Of a stretch of DNA of 61,099 bases, positions 54,201 through 61,099 are shown one piece after another. The notes beneath the pieces were generated by a model. It saw only the letters and a list, made by a program, of their open reading frames with translations, was not told where the DNA came from and searched no databases. The DNA lies in NCBI RefSeq assembly GCF_000227295.1, contig NZ_JH165054.1, positions 1 through 61,099 of the forward strand, given 5' to 3'. Every line of letters begins with the position of its first letter. Within the stretch, counting starts at the first letter, position 1. The translations under genes and the position numbers were made by a program. Source of the DNA: Cutibacterium avidum ATCC 25577. Lineage in GTDB: Bacteria; Actinomycetota; Actinomycetes; Propionibacteriales; Propionibacteriaceae.

Positions 54201-54325
54201 TTGAGGGCAACCCGCACGCCCAGGCCGGTCCGTCAGTCATCACCGCTGACCTTGCTGACGACACGATCGGTCTGTCCATGCGTCCCTTCCAGGTTGCGAC
54301 CTTGAGGTTGGGACGCAACCGATGA
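51242..54325 (+). CDS. Alpha-mannosidase, glycoside hydrolase family 38
   Basis: A 1027-residue zinc-dependent alpha-mannosidase without a signal peptide. Domains: an N-terminal beta domain (about 1-260), the GH38 catalytic barrel (about 265-530) with metal ligands in GHAHIDSAWLWP and probable nucleophile Asp352 in MWVESDANLPGGE, a three-helix middle domain and C-terminal beta domains. Zinc-site HDILPGS lies near residue 595. It probably trims alpha-linked mannose from imported glycans. The stop overlaps the next gene by 4 bases. Confidence 0.94.
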   Translation: MHDHAPILDGRVRRHLAEKIRPAETTTVCPLDVEWAPVTDTTEGPNSRPGVRGQGEPISISEGLSLSYEPFRVGDKWGPPWGTTWLHLMATVPPEHRDDHLEMIVDLGGIWDSPGFQSEGLVVRPDGSVIKALNPRNTWIPVEIDTEGHIDIYVEAASNPILLAQPPFQPTEDGDKLTASTDAYYTLKRADLVVVHDEVRELIADIITLSGLASQLPEDSERRWEIRRALDRSMDRIDLFDVASTASAARAELAPVLARPAHDSAQTMTAIGHAHIDSAWLWPLRETRRKVARTISNQLNLIENDPTHLFAFPAAQHSAWLEEDHPDLFARLQKAVADGRIIPVGGMWVESDANLPGGEAMCRQLLYGQRYFMKKFGHHCPEVWLPDSFGYSGALPQLAKLAGAQWFLTQKISWNQVDKFPHHSFWWEGIDGTRIFTHFPPADTYGSDLSARDLEHARSNFQDKGRANSSLVPFGYGDGGGGPTREMLAQARRVADLDGSPKLTIEPPATFFSRAEAEHEDPGAWVGELYLELHRGTFTSQYEVKKGNRRNEHLLRDAELWCATAAVRGLMDYPGEWLAEIWRTICLYQFHDILPGSAIAWVYREVVADHRRISDELTELIHHAQELLAGEGDEQVVFDSAPMTRPWASTVAMGAGVAPAIAHGVQAEDAADGFVVDNGLLRLTVDEHGLITHLVDPASGRDAIPAGQRGNLLQIHPDFPNMWDAWDIDPFYANNVTDLDDGKATMSRNGDSVTISVTRTFGDSRATQSLTVNPGDPRVKVRTHVDWHERDSLLKLAWPVDVHTDHADYEIEMGHITRPTHTNTSWDAFRFEVHAHRWVYISEPGFGVAIANSGTYGWNVSRHPKDNGGTWSMARASLLKGARYPDPRADEGEHDFFHTLHVGADLTDAVRDGYAANLCVRRRQGSPVDPLVSVEGIAVEAVKLAEDGSGDVIVRLYEPYGRHVHTTMTVGFGATSAVESDLLEEPLEGNPHAQAGPSVITADLADDTIGLSMRPFQVATLRLGRNR

Positions 54326-55548
54326 GGATTGGCGTCAATCACACACCGTCGCAGGGATGGTTCCACAGCTGGCTTGACCTCGATATCGATGCGACACGAC
54401 GCGACTTCGAAGCAATTGCACGACTGGGCCTCGATCACGTACGGATCTTCCCACTGTGGCCGTTGTTGCAGCCCAATCGCGGTCTGGTGCGTCCCCGCGC
54501 CCTCGATGACGTCGTCTCCGTCGTGCGCGCAGCTGGCGAATTCGACCTTGAGGTCACCGTCGACGCCCTCAACGGACATCTGTCGAGTTATGATTTCCTG
54601 CCCTCCTGGGTGGTCACATGGCACGAGTCAAATCTCTTCACCGATCCGCTCGTCAAGGCTGGCCAGACCGAACTCATCAGCCAACTGGCAACACGCCTGC
54701 GGGAAGAGCCGAACGTCACCGGCATGACGGTGGGCAATGAGTTCCCGCAGTATGCGGCTCTGGCCCCGGGGCATCATCATCCGACGCGCAGCGGGTGCAC
54801 CATCGATGAGGCCCAGACGTGGTTGGAGACGATGCTCGGGACCATGCGGGACCAGTGGCCAGACGGACGATTCTGGTTCGGGTTCGACGACGACCTCTGG
54901 TTCGTTGACGATCATCCCTTCACCCCGCGTCACGCCGTCACCCTGGGCTCCTCGACGACCATCCATTCCTGGGTGTTCGCTCAGGTCGGACCGCACTTCG
55001 GGGAGGGACATCCCGCCCTGACGTGGTTCCCGCGCTATCTGCTCGAACTGGCCCGGGCCTGGAGCCCTGATCCCCACCGTCCACTCTGGCTGCAGGAAAT
55101 TGGTGCGCCTCGCAGCCACGTTCCCGACGACCGGGCAGCGGACTTCGTCACGTCGTCCTTGGCCTCGGTGGCCACCACCCCGAGTCTTGAGGCGGTGACA
55201 TGGTGGTGCTCCCACGACGTGTCAGACCAGCTGTTGGATTTCCCGAAGCTGGAGTATTCGCTCGGCCTGTTCACCAACGACGGCAAGCCAAAGCCGGAAG
55301 CCTTGGCCATGTCGGACATGCTGCCCGATCTGCACAACGCCCAGCCTCAGGAACAGACCGATGAGCCGCTGGAATTCAGCGCGGACTGGGACACCGGGGC
55401 GGGACGGTCGGTGTCCTTCCCCATGGGCGATCTCTTCGCCCGGTGGGTTGATGAAGCCATACAGACCGGACGAGCGCCCAAGCTCGTCCTTCATCCCACC
55501 CATGGGCTCACAGACCGAGAGGCCCTCACCAGTGCTCTAGCCCGCTGA
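54322..55548 (+). CDS. GH5-like glycoside hydrolase, possible beta-mannosidase
   Basis: A 408-residue TIM-barrel hydrolase of clan GH-A without a signal peptide. It begins MRIGVNHTPSQGWFHSW. The likely acid/base is Glu140 in MTVGNEFPQ and the nucleophile Glu259 in WLQEIGAP, spaced as in GH5. The pattern recalls subfamily GH5_18, whose Bifidobacterium members are beta-mannosidases acting on the Man-beta-1,4-GlcNAc core of N-glycans; that placement is from memory. It is coupled to the GH38 alpha-mannosidase by ATGA, which supports a mannoside substrate. Confidence 0.82.
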   Translation: MRIGVNHTPSQGWFHSWLDLDIDATRRDFEAIARLGLDHVRIFPLWPLLQPNRGLVRPRALDDVVSVVRAAGEFDLEVTVDALNGHLSSYDFLPSWVVTWHESNLFTDPLVKAGQTELISQLATRLREEPNVTGMTVGNEFPQYAALAPGHHHPTRSGCTIDEAQTWLETMLGTMRDQWPDGRFWFGFDDDLWFVDDHPFTPRHAVTLGSSTTIHSWVFAQVGPHFGEGHPALTWFPRYLLELARAWSPDPHRPLWLQEIGAPRSHVPDDRAADFVTSSLASVATTPSLEAVTWWCSHDVSDQLLDFPKLEYSLGLFTNDGKPKPEALAMSDMLPDLHNAQPQEQTDEPLEFSADWDTGAGRSVSFPMGDLFARWVDEAIQTGRAPKLVLHPTHGLTDREALTSALAR

Positions 55549-55613
55549 CCTGCTGACTGCGACCTCATGGTCGACTCCCAGAGGACTGGCCATGGCCCAA
55601 GAACACCCGGTAG

Positions 55614-56090
55614 TCATGAGTGCGGGAACCTCTCTCGCAGCGCGGCATCGACGATGGCTGGCACGAACTCTGAGACGTTGCCCCCGTTGCATGCCGCCGA
55701 GCGAATCATGGAGGAGCTGATCGTCCCGAATTCGCGCCCAGCCGGCAGCAGGATCGTCTCAATCCCGCTCATGGCCTTGTTGAGGTGGGCCATCTGGAGC
55801 TCGTAGTCAAAATCCCCACCAAAGCGCAGGCCACGAATGATCGCGTCAGCTCCTTGCTCGGTGCAGAAGTCGACGAGCAACCCATCGACGAGGGCGACCT
55901 CGACACCCGGGATGTCAGCGACGGCATCCCGGACAAAGGTCACCCGCTCCTCCATGGAGAAAATGCCGTTCTTGGCCGAGTTGACCGCCACCCCGACGAC
56001 GACCTCGTCAACAAGCTCGGCGGCTCGCGTCACGATGTCGACGTGGCCGAGGGTGATGGGGTCAAAGGATCCTGAAAAAACTGCTTTCAC
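55614..56090 (-). CDS. coaD: Phosphopantetheine adenylyltransferase
   Basis: Fourth step of coenzyme A synthesis. 158 residues with the nucleotidyltransferase motif SFDPITLGHVDIV, RGLRFGGDFDYELQM and TISSSMIR. Overlaps rsmD by 4 bases. Confidence 0.96.
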   Translation of the reverse strand: MKAVFSGSFDPITLGHVDIVTRAAELVDEVVVGVAVNSAKNGIFSMEERVTFVRDAVADIPGVEVALVDGLLVDFCTEQGADAIIRGLRFGGDFDYELQMAHLNKAMSGIETILLPAGREFGTISSSMIRSAACNGGNVSEFVPAIVDAALRERFPHS

Positions 56091-56680
56091 TGCTGCTCCA
56101 TGGGCTCGCGGTTGCGCTGGGCGTAGTAGACGACGGTTTCACCGTAACGAGAGTTCCACGACTCAAACCCTTCCGGAAAGTGAGGGGTTCGGCTGCGGCG
56201 CGACCTCTCCACCACGACCAGTCCGTCATGGGCCAGGGCGTTCTGAATCGTGGCGGCGATGAGGCCATCCATGACGTCGTCGGCCAAGTCGTAGGGTGGG
56301 TCGAACCAGACGACGTCAAAGGTCTGCCGGTTGTCGGAGAGAAATGTCGAAACCGTCTGGGCGGCCACCTGAATCCGCAGGCGCGTGGTCCGGGCGTTCT
56401 CCGTCATGACATGACACGCTGAGCGGTCCCGGTCGACGGCAAGGACCGTCGATGCACCGCGACTGGCAGCCTCGAGGGCCACCGCTCCGGACCCAGCGAA
56501 CAGGTCGCAGAAGGCTTGCCCGGCAAGCTGGTCCTCGGGAGCCTCATCAGACGTTCCGTTCCAGGCTGCCAATGCAGAGAAGACAGCCTCGCGCACCCGA
56601 TCGGTCGTAGGACGTGTGAGACGTCCTGGCGGGGTGGCCAGACGCTGTCCGCCAGCACGACCCGAGATAATCCTGCTCAT
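56087..56680 (-). CDS. rsmD: 16S rRNA (guanine966-N2)-methyltransferase
   Basis: SAM-dependent methylase of 197 residues. SAM motif FCDLFAGSGAVALEAASRGA; catalytic DPPY in VVWFDPPYDLADDV; N terminus RIISGRAGGQRLATPPG is typical. Upstream member of the rsmD-coaD pair. Confidence 0.95.
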   Translation of the reverse strand: MSRIISGRAGGQRLATPPGRLTRPTTDRVREAVFSALAAWNGTSDEAPEDQLAGQAFCDLFAGSGAVALEAASRGASTVLAVDRDRSACHVMTENARTTRLRIQVAAQTVSTFLSDNRQTFDVVWFDPPYDLADDVMDGLIAATIQNALAHDGLVVVERSRRSRTPHFPEGFESWNSRYGETVVYYAQRNREPMEQQ

Positions 56681-56856
56681 CCCTCCAGGCTAGCGGTTTC
56701 GCTCGATCCTGCCCGCATCGTCGCCGTACCCATTGCATCCACTCCTGGACCGCGCGGGCCCCTCGACATGGTCATGTGGCGAGCCATCCTCACCAATATC
56801 GGCAACTTTGTGCCGGTCGGCTCCCGAAATGGGCCGTGTTCAGGAAGAATGGCTCC

Positions 56857-57279
56857 ATGATCAATGAGGAGAACCCGATCACCGAGGTCCCGGAGGACAG
56901 CTGCTGGGGCTACCTTGACACGGCTGAGGTCGGCCGCCTGGCCACCAGCGTCAATGACCAGCCCGAGGTATTCCCCGTCAACTACGTCGTCGACGGGCAG
57001 AGCATCGTCTTCCGCACCGCCGCTGGAAGCAAGCTTGAGGACATCGTCACCAACAACCGTGTGGCCTTCGAGGCCGACGGCTGGACCGAGGAGACCGGCT
57101 GGTCGGTCGTCGTGCGCGGCAGCGCCGAGGTCATCACCGACGAGGCCGAGCTCGCGCTGTGCGACAAGATGCCCCTGCTGCCGTGGGTGCCGACCGTGAA
57201 GCGCAACTACGTGCGTGTCCAGGCCGATCAGATCACCGGCCGTACCTTCGCCTTCGGCCCGGAGCCCAAGGACAACTGA
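56857..57279 (+). CDS. Pyridoxamine 5'-phosphate oxidase-like flavin-binding protein
   Basis: A 140-residue split-barrel protein of the PNPOx-like superfamily. Core: GRLATSVNDQPEVFPVNYVV, FEADGWTEETGWSVVVRGSA. Members bind FMN, F420 or heme and reduce small molecules; the substrate is unknown. ATG at 56857 gives MINEENPITEVPEDSCWGYL. It lies alone on the plus strand between recG and rsmD. Confidence 0.85.
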   Translation: MINEENPITEVPEDSCWGYLDTAEVGRLATSVNDQPEVFPVNYVVDGQSIVFRTAAGSKLEDIVTNNRVAFEADGWTEETGWSVVVRGSAEVITDEAELALCDKMPLLPWVPTVKRNYVRVQADQITGRTFAFGPEPKDN

Positions 57280-57290
57280 CAGACCACTCG

Positions 57291-57327
57291 CGAAGGTCCG
57301 GATCGTCATCAACGTTCCGGACCTTCG
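57291..57327. terminator. Terminator between the PNPOx-like gene and recG
   Basis: CGAAGGTCCGGA and its complement form a 12-bp stem with a 13-base loop between convergent genes. Confidence 0.7.
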
Positions 57328-57342
57328 TCACGCCTGGGCAGC

Positions 57343-59571
57343 TCATCCCTGTTCCATGAGATCGCCCTCAGCCAGCATTTCCGTCGCGGTGACGACGTCG
57401 AGCAGCCGGGGATCCTCAGGTTCCTCTTGCACCCACCGTTCGGCGAGATCCTTGGACGCAGTGACGATCTCGGCGTGGTCGAGCACCCGCAACAACCGCA
57501 GCGGCGAGGAATACCCCGACTGGGAGGATCCGAGCACATTGCCCTCGTGACGCTGGGCCAGGTCCAATTCGGCCAGCTCAAAGCCGTCACGGGATGATGC
57601 CACCGCGGCGAGCCGCTCACGGGCCGTCGTTCCGGGCAGGGCCGTCGTCACCAGAAGACACAGGCCCGGCAGTTTTCCCCGCCCGATACGTCCGCGCAAC
57701 TGGTGTAACTGGGAGACGCCGAAGCGGTCGGCGTCCATGATGACCATCATAGTGGCGTTGGGGACGTCGACGCCGACCTCGATGACCGTGGTGGAGATGA
57801 GGACCTGGGACTCACCGTCAGCGAAGCGATCCATGACGGCCTTCTTCTCATCGGCGTCCAGCCGAGAATGAAGGACGTCGATGCGCAGTCCTGTGAGCGG
57901 ACCGGAGGCCAGCTGAGGAGCGATCTCCTCGACCGCAGCCGTCGGCGGGCGACCACTCTCGACGTCGTCAGCGTCATCGCTGCTGATACGAGGACACACC
58001 ACGAAGACCTGATGCCCGGCCTCGCACTCCTCTCGGATGCGCTCCCAGGCGCGGGCGAGCCACGAGCGGTGGGCTGGCAGATCAACCACAGTGGTTTGGA
58101 TGTCGGCACGTCCGGACGGCAGTTCTCGCAAGGTCGACACCTCGAGATCACCGAAGACCGTCATGGCAACCGTGCGAGGAATCGGCGTTGCAGTGAGAAC
58201 GAGCTCGTGAGGTCGAGCACCGTCACCAGTCGTCAAGACACTGCGCTGCTCGACGCCGAAGCGGTGCTGCTCGTCCACGACGACCAGACCGATGTTGTTG
58301 TAGATGACCTTGCCTGACAACAGGGCATGGGTTCCGATGACGATTCCGGCCGCTCCCGAGGCGATGTCGGCCAAGGCGGTTCGGGTTCCAGCCGTCTTCA
58401 TCGAACCCGTGAGCAGGGCAACTCCGGTGGAGTTCTCCGGGGCATCCAGGCCACCGCCAGCGGCCAGCTCCCTCAGCATCCCGGTGATCGTGGCGTAATG
58501 CTGCTGGGCGAGAACCTCAGTGGGTGCCAGCAGAACGGCCTGGTACCCGGCGTCGACGACTTGGAGCATGGCGCGTAAGGCCACGAAGGTCTTGCCGGAA
58601 CCCACCTCCCCCTGCAGCAGTCGATGCATGGGGTGATCGGAAGACAGGTCAGCGTCGATGGCCTGGCTGATCTCGTCCTGGCCTGCCGTCGGGGTGAACG
58701 GGAGTCTCGACTCAAAGGCTGCCAGCAGGCCGTCGTCATGACGTCGACACACCGGCGCATCATGACTCTCGGCATCACGTCGACGCACCGCCATCGTCAC
58801 CTGGGTGGCGATGGCCTCCTCCCACACCAGTCGTTCGGCACCGCGATTGGCTTCCTCCACCGAATGCGGGTGGTGGATGGCGTGGTAGGCCTGCCACAGG
58901 CTCGGCAGATCAGCCTCCTGACGCAGCCATCCGGGCAGGGTGTCCTCAAGTTCGGGGGTGGACTCGAGCAGCATCGACTCCACCGAGGCGATCTCCCAGG
59001 TGCGCAACTTCGAGGTCTGCGGGTAGAGACCAAGCAAACCGTGACGCTGCACCTGCGCAGCCATCACCTTGCCCTCCTCACGACCCGCCACGACCTTGCC
59101 GTTGCGGTCAACCATGACGAAGTCAGGATGGACGAGCTGCGGATTGCCCCGGAACTCCCCCACCTTGCCGACGAAGATGCCGTGAGTGTGGGCAGAAAAA
59201 ATGCGCTGCCAGTAGGACACGATGTGAGGTTTGCCGAAAAAGGTGACGGGCAGACGTGCGTTGCCGTCGGACAGCATGACTTCCAGCCGCTGACGCGGTC
59301 GCCTCTCTCGACCTGTCACGGTCTTGTTGGTGTGGACCTCGACGCCGACGACGTCGGCCACCAAGGCGACTTCGGTGTCAACGACGAGGTGGGACAAATC
59401 CGTGGTTTCGGTACCGGTGAGGTAACGACGCGGAAGGTGACCGAGGGCCTCGCCCACCGTCTCGACGTGCATCGCAGCAAATGCTTTGGCCGTCTTGGCT
59501 CCCACCGCCTCCGCCAAAGGGCGATGAAGCTCCTGCTGGCTGCGGGTGTGCCACCTGGTCACTGCATTCAC
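57343..59571 (-). CDS. recG: ATP-dependent DNA helicase RecG
   Basis: Remodels stalled replication forks and branched DNA. Wedge domain in the N-terminal half; helicase motifs: Walker A LLQGEVGSGKTFVALRAML, DEQHRFGVEQRSVL, TATPIPRTVAMTVFGDLE, and HQLRGRIGRGKLPGLCLL. GTG at 59571 gives 742 residues and clears the rpmB terminator; a GTG at 59604 is 8 bases after that hairpin and less likely. Confidence 0.95.
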   Translation of the reverse strand: MNAVTRWHTRSQQELHRPLAEAVGAKTAKAFAAMHVETVGEALGHLPRRYLTGTETTDLSHLVVDTEVALVADVVGVEVHTNKTVTGRERRPRQRLEVMLSDGNARLPVTFFGKPHIVSYWQRIFSAHTHGIFVGKVGEFRGNPQLVHPDFVMVDRNGKVVAGREEGKVMAAQVQRHGLLGLYPQTSKLRTWEIASVESMLLESTPELEDTLPGWLRQEADLPSLWQAYHAIHHPHSVEEANRGAERLVWEEAIATQVTMAVRRRDAESHDAPVCRRHDDGLLAAFESRLPFTPTAGQDEISQAIDADLSSDHPMHRLLQGEVGSGKTFVALRAMLQVVDAGYQAVLLAPTEVLAQQHYATITGMLRELAAGGGLDAPENSTGVALLTGSMKTAGTRTALADIASGAAGIVIGTHALLSGKVIYNNIGLVVVDEQHRFGVEQRSVLTTGDGARPHELVLTATPIPRTVAMTVFGDLEVSTLRELPSGRADIQTTVVDLPAHRSWLARAWERIREECEAGHQVFVVCPRISSDDADDVESGRPPTAAVEEIAPQLASGPLTGLRIDVLHSRLDADEKKAVMDRFADGESQVLISTTVIEVGVDVPNATMMVIMDADRFGVSQLHQLRGRIGRGKLPGLCLLVTTALPGTTARERLAAVASSRDGFELAELDLAQRHEGNVLGSSQSGYSSPLRLLRVLDHAEIVTASKDLAERWVQEEPEDPRLLDVVTATEMLAEGDLMEQG

Positions 59572-59612
59572 AGTGTCACCGTACCGACGGGCAATGACAC
59601 CCACAACGACAA

Positions 59613-59636
59613 AGAACCCGCCTTACGGCGGGTTCT
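59613..59636 (-). terminator. Terminator of rpmB
   Basis: AGAACCCGCC and GGCGGGTTCT form a 10-bp stem with a 4-base loop, followed on the minus strand by TTTG. Confidence 0.8.
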
Positions 59637-59654
59637 AACGTCGAACGCAATTGC

Positions 59655-59840
59655 TCAGCGGCTGACTCGGCCAGCCTTGAGGCACGACGTGCACACGTTC
59701 ATGCGCTTGTGCGTGCCGTTCTCGACGACACGGACGCGCTGGATGTTCGGGCTCCACCGGCGATTGGTCTTCTTCTTCGACCAGGGGACGTTGTGTCCGA
59801 AACCGGGGCGCTTGGCGCAGATGTCACACACAGCAGCCAC
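59655..59840 (-). CDS. rpmB: Ribosomal protein L28
   Basis: 61-residue 50S protein beginning MAAVCDICAKRPGFGHNVPW. Zinc-type with CDIC and CTSC pairs. GGAGAT precedes ATG. Confidence 0.95.
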   Translation of the reverse strand: MAAVCDICAKRPGFGHNVPWSKKKTNRRWSPNIQRVRVVENGTHKRMNVCTSCLKAGRVSR

Positions 59841-59924
59841 TGGGAGATCTCCTGTTCAGGGCCGGGTGCATGACGCACCCGACGCAATCGTTGGGTTCGG
59901 GGGTTCCTTCGGGAACTGAACAAG

Positions 59925-59952
59925 AATATACGGTTACCTGCCCTGAACCCAA
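59925..59952 (-). promoter_or_regulatory. Candidate rpmB promoter
   Basis: On the minus strand TTGGGT (59947-59952) and TATATT (59925-59930) are 16 bases apart, about 85 bases before rpmB. Confidence 0.45.
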
Positions 59953-60034
59953 ATCGACGCCTCACCACCTCGGCGCGGCCCCACAACGATGTGCCAACAA
60001 TGAGCAGTCGATTGGCCACCTGGCAGACACATAG

Positions 60035-61099
60035 TCAGATCGGCAACTCAGGAAGTGACCTCACGATATTGACGGTTTCAACCGACACCCGGGTCACCCG
60101 CTTCACCAAGTCGACGATGTAGTAGCCGAGGTTGGTGTGGTGAGGGGTGGGAAAGATTGATTCCAACCGATAGACCATATCGTTAAGCGGACGGTCAAAG
60201 TAGACGCTCTGCTTGGTGAAAGGCCGGTAAGTCGCCGCCGGATAACGACGCTCCGAACGATATTGGTGATGGCGGCCGCAGAGGGCATCGGCGACGAGCC
60301 CTCGGCTCCAGCTGATCCTCGTGGGGTTGTTGTCGAGCTGCTCAGCCTTGGTGTGTCCGGCTGCGGTTTCGGCATTGTATGTGTCGAGCATGCGTCGCAT
60401 ATTGTGCTCGACTTTGTCGGCCGAAAAGTTGTAGCACCACGCGTCCCGGCTAGTCGCTATGCCTCGCGAATGCAGGGTGAAATGGCGCAAGCTGGGATCC
60501 TTGACATCCTTAATACCGATAGCGGGGAAGGTGGCGAAGCTCTCGTCACGCTGGTTCAGCCAGTCCCCGTCCTCGTTAGGAGTGATGGTGCGCCAACCGA
60601 CGGTAGACAGACACGCCTCATCAAGGTCGGAGAGTTTTTCCTCGCGGGTCTGGTAGTCGGGCACACCGTGGTAATGGATGCGGGCCGTCCCGGTGCGGGC
60701 GGGATTCTTGACGGCAATGAGCACGGCGACGCCAGTCCGGGCCCCGGAGTCAAAGATGCCGCCGCCCTCCTGCCGCCTAAGTATCCCGGCAGTGCGAGCA
60801 TTCCCCCGTAGGTTATAGAGGTAGACATCGCTGAAGTCGTCCGCAAAGCTCCTGCGGATGCCGTCGGCGGTGTTCCCGTCAACCCAACCATTATTAGAGA
60901 CGAACGCAAGGACACCCTGCTCCCCGAGCCGATCGGTGGCCCAACGGAAGGCGCGGATGTAGGAGTCATAGAGGCTGTTCTTGTTGGTGCTAGTCGATCG
61001 GGCGGCGTAGGTGCCGACGATCCTGGCGTCCAACGTCGGGTACTTGAGGTTGGCATTGTTGTCGTTCGCGCTGGTCTGGCCAGCGCTATAAGGCGGGTT
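60035..61099 (-). pseudogene. Type ISP restriction-modification enzyme, partial and C-terminally truncated
   Basis: The reading frame enters from the right edge with NPPYSAGQTSANDNNANLKY, the catalytic NPPY motif of an N6-adenine DNA methylase. It continues through VLAFVSNNGWVDGNTADGIR and FDSGARTGVAVLIAVKNP, as in the fused helicase-methylase (type ISP) enzymes. After NLGYYIV near 60121 the similarity to the family appears to stop. A short unrelated tail runs to the stop at 60035, so most or all of the target-recognition domain is missing. The helicase and nuclease part would lie beyond this window. Probably inactive for specific recognition unless another subunit supplies it. Confidence 0.75.

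Noticed and set aside
56677-57312. Minus-strand open frame over the PNPOx-like gene
   Set aside because: The plus-strand product has a clear split-barrel pattern; the minus-strand product has none.
1-61099. CRISPR arrays, insertion sequences, integrases or prophage genes
   Set aside because: No regularly spaced repeats, transposase or integrase proteins were seen on either strand, although several insertions into conserved gene order are evident.

Overview
The window reads as chromosomal DNA of a high-GC actinobacterium of the Propionibacteriaceae, most likely a Cutibacterium. I base this on gene order, the actinobacterial families present (DUF3090, DUF2469, the SCO1664 and MSMEG_4193 families, KhpA, B-type succinate dehydrogenase) and general protein character. 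The species cannot be fixed by reading alone. Most genes lie on the minus strand and are housekeeping genes.

Region by region. 1-2.1 kb: tyrS and a lone argR. 2.1-3.9 kb: a BioQ-like TetR repressor divergent from biotin synthase bioB, with two perfect dyads between them. 4.0-10.4 kb: pheS-pheT and infC-rpmI-rplT-trmH; infC appears to start at ATC and has a leader terminator. 10.4-19.5 kb: sseB-like gene, membrane protein, hisE-hisG, pnuC, a conserved actinobacterial trio (MSMEG_4193-type phosphatase, DUF3090, SCO1664-type kinase-like protein), aldo/keto reductase, an M20 hydrolase and citrate synthase. 19.7-22.3 kb: tRNA-Leu(GAG), a secreted lipase-like hydrolase behind a CRP-type site, a CsbD-like protein and ogt. 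22.2-43.4 kb: the conserved actinobacterial run dprA-comM-yraN-DUF2469-rnhB-lepB-rplS, then trmD-rimM-khpA-rpsP, an amidohydrolase, ffh, ftsY, mutM, rnc, rpmF and yceD. 55.6-59.8 kb: coaD-rsmD, recG and rpmB. The last kilobase holds the truncated end of a type ISP restriction-modification gene.

The accessory content consists of insertions into this conserved backbone: sdhCAB between trmD and rplS; an AT-richer esterase between ffh and ftsY; a GtrA protein, a small membrane ORF, an APH-fold kinase and a diverged mutM 3' fragment between ftsY and mutM, where smc is usually found; and an 11-kb carbohydrate locus between yceD and coaD.

That carbohydrate locus (44.2-55.5 kb) is the most interesting part. 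It encodes a Tat-type lipoprotein binding protein and two permeases without an ATPase, a LacI regulator, a GH31 hydrolase, a GH38 alpha-mannosidase and a GH5-like hydrolase translationally coupled to the GH38 gene. Two nearly identical 20-bp CG-centred palindromes lie upstream of the binding-protein gene and of the GH38 gene, with a third related site in the lacI/GH31 divergent region. Alpha-mannosidase beside a possible GH5 beta-mannosidase suggests uptake and intracellular breakdown of mannose-rich glycans such as N-glycan fragments. This is inference, not demonstrated by the sequence.
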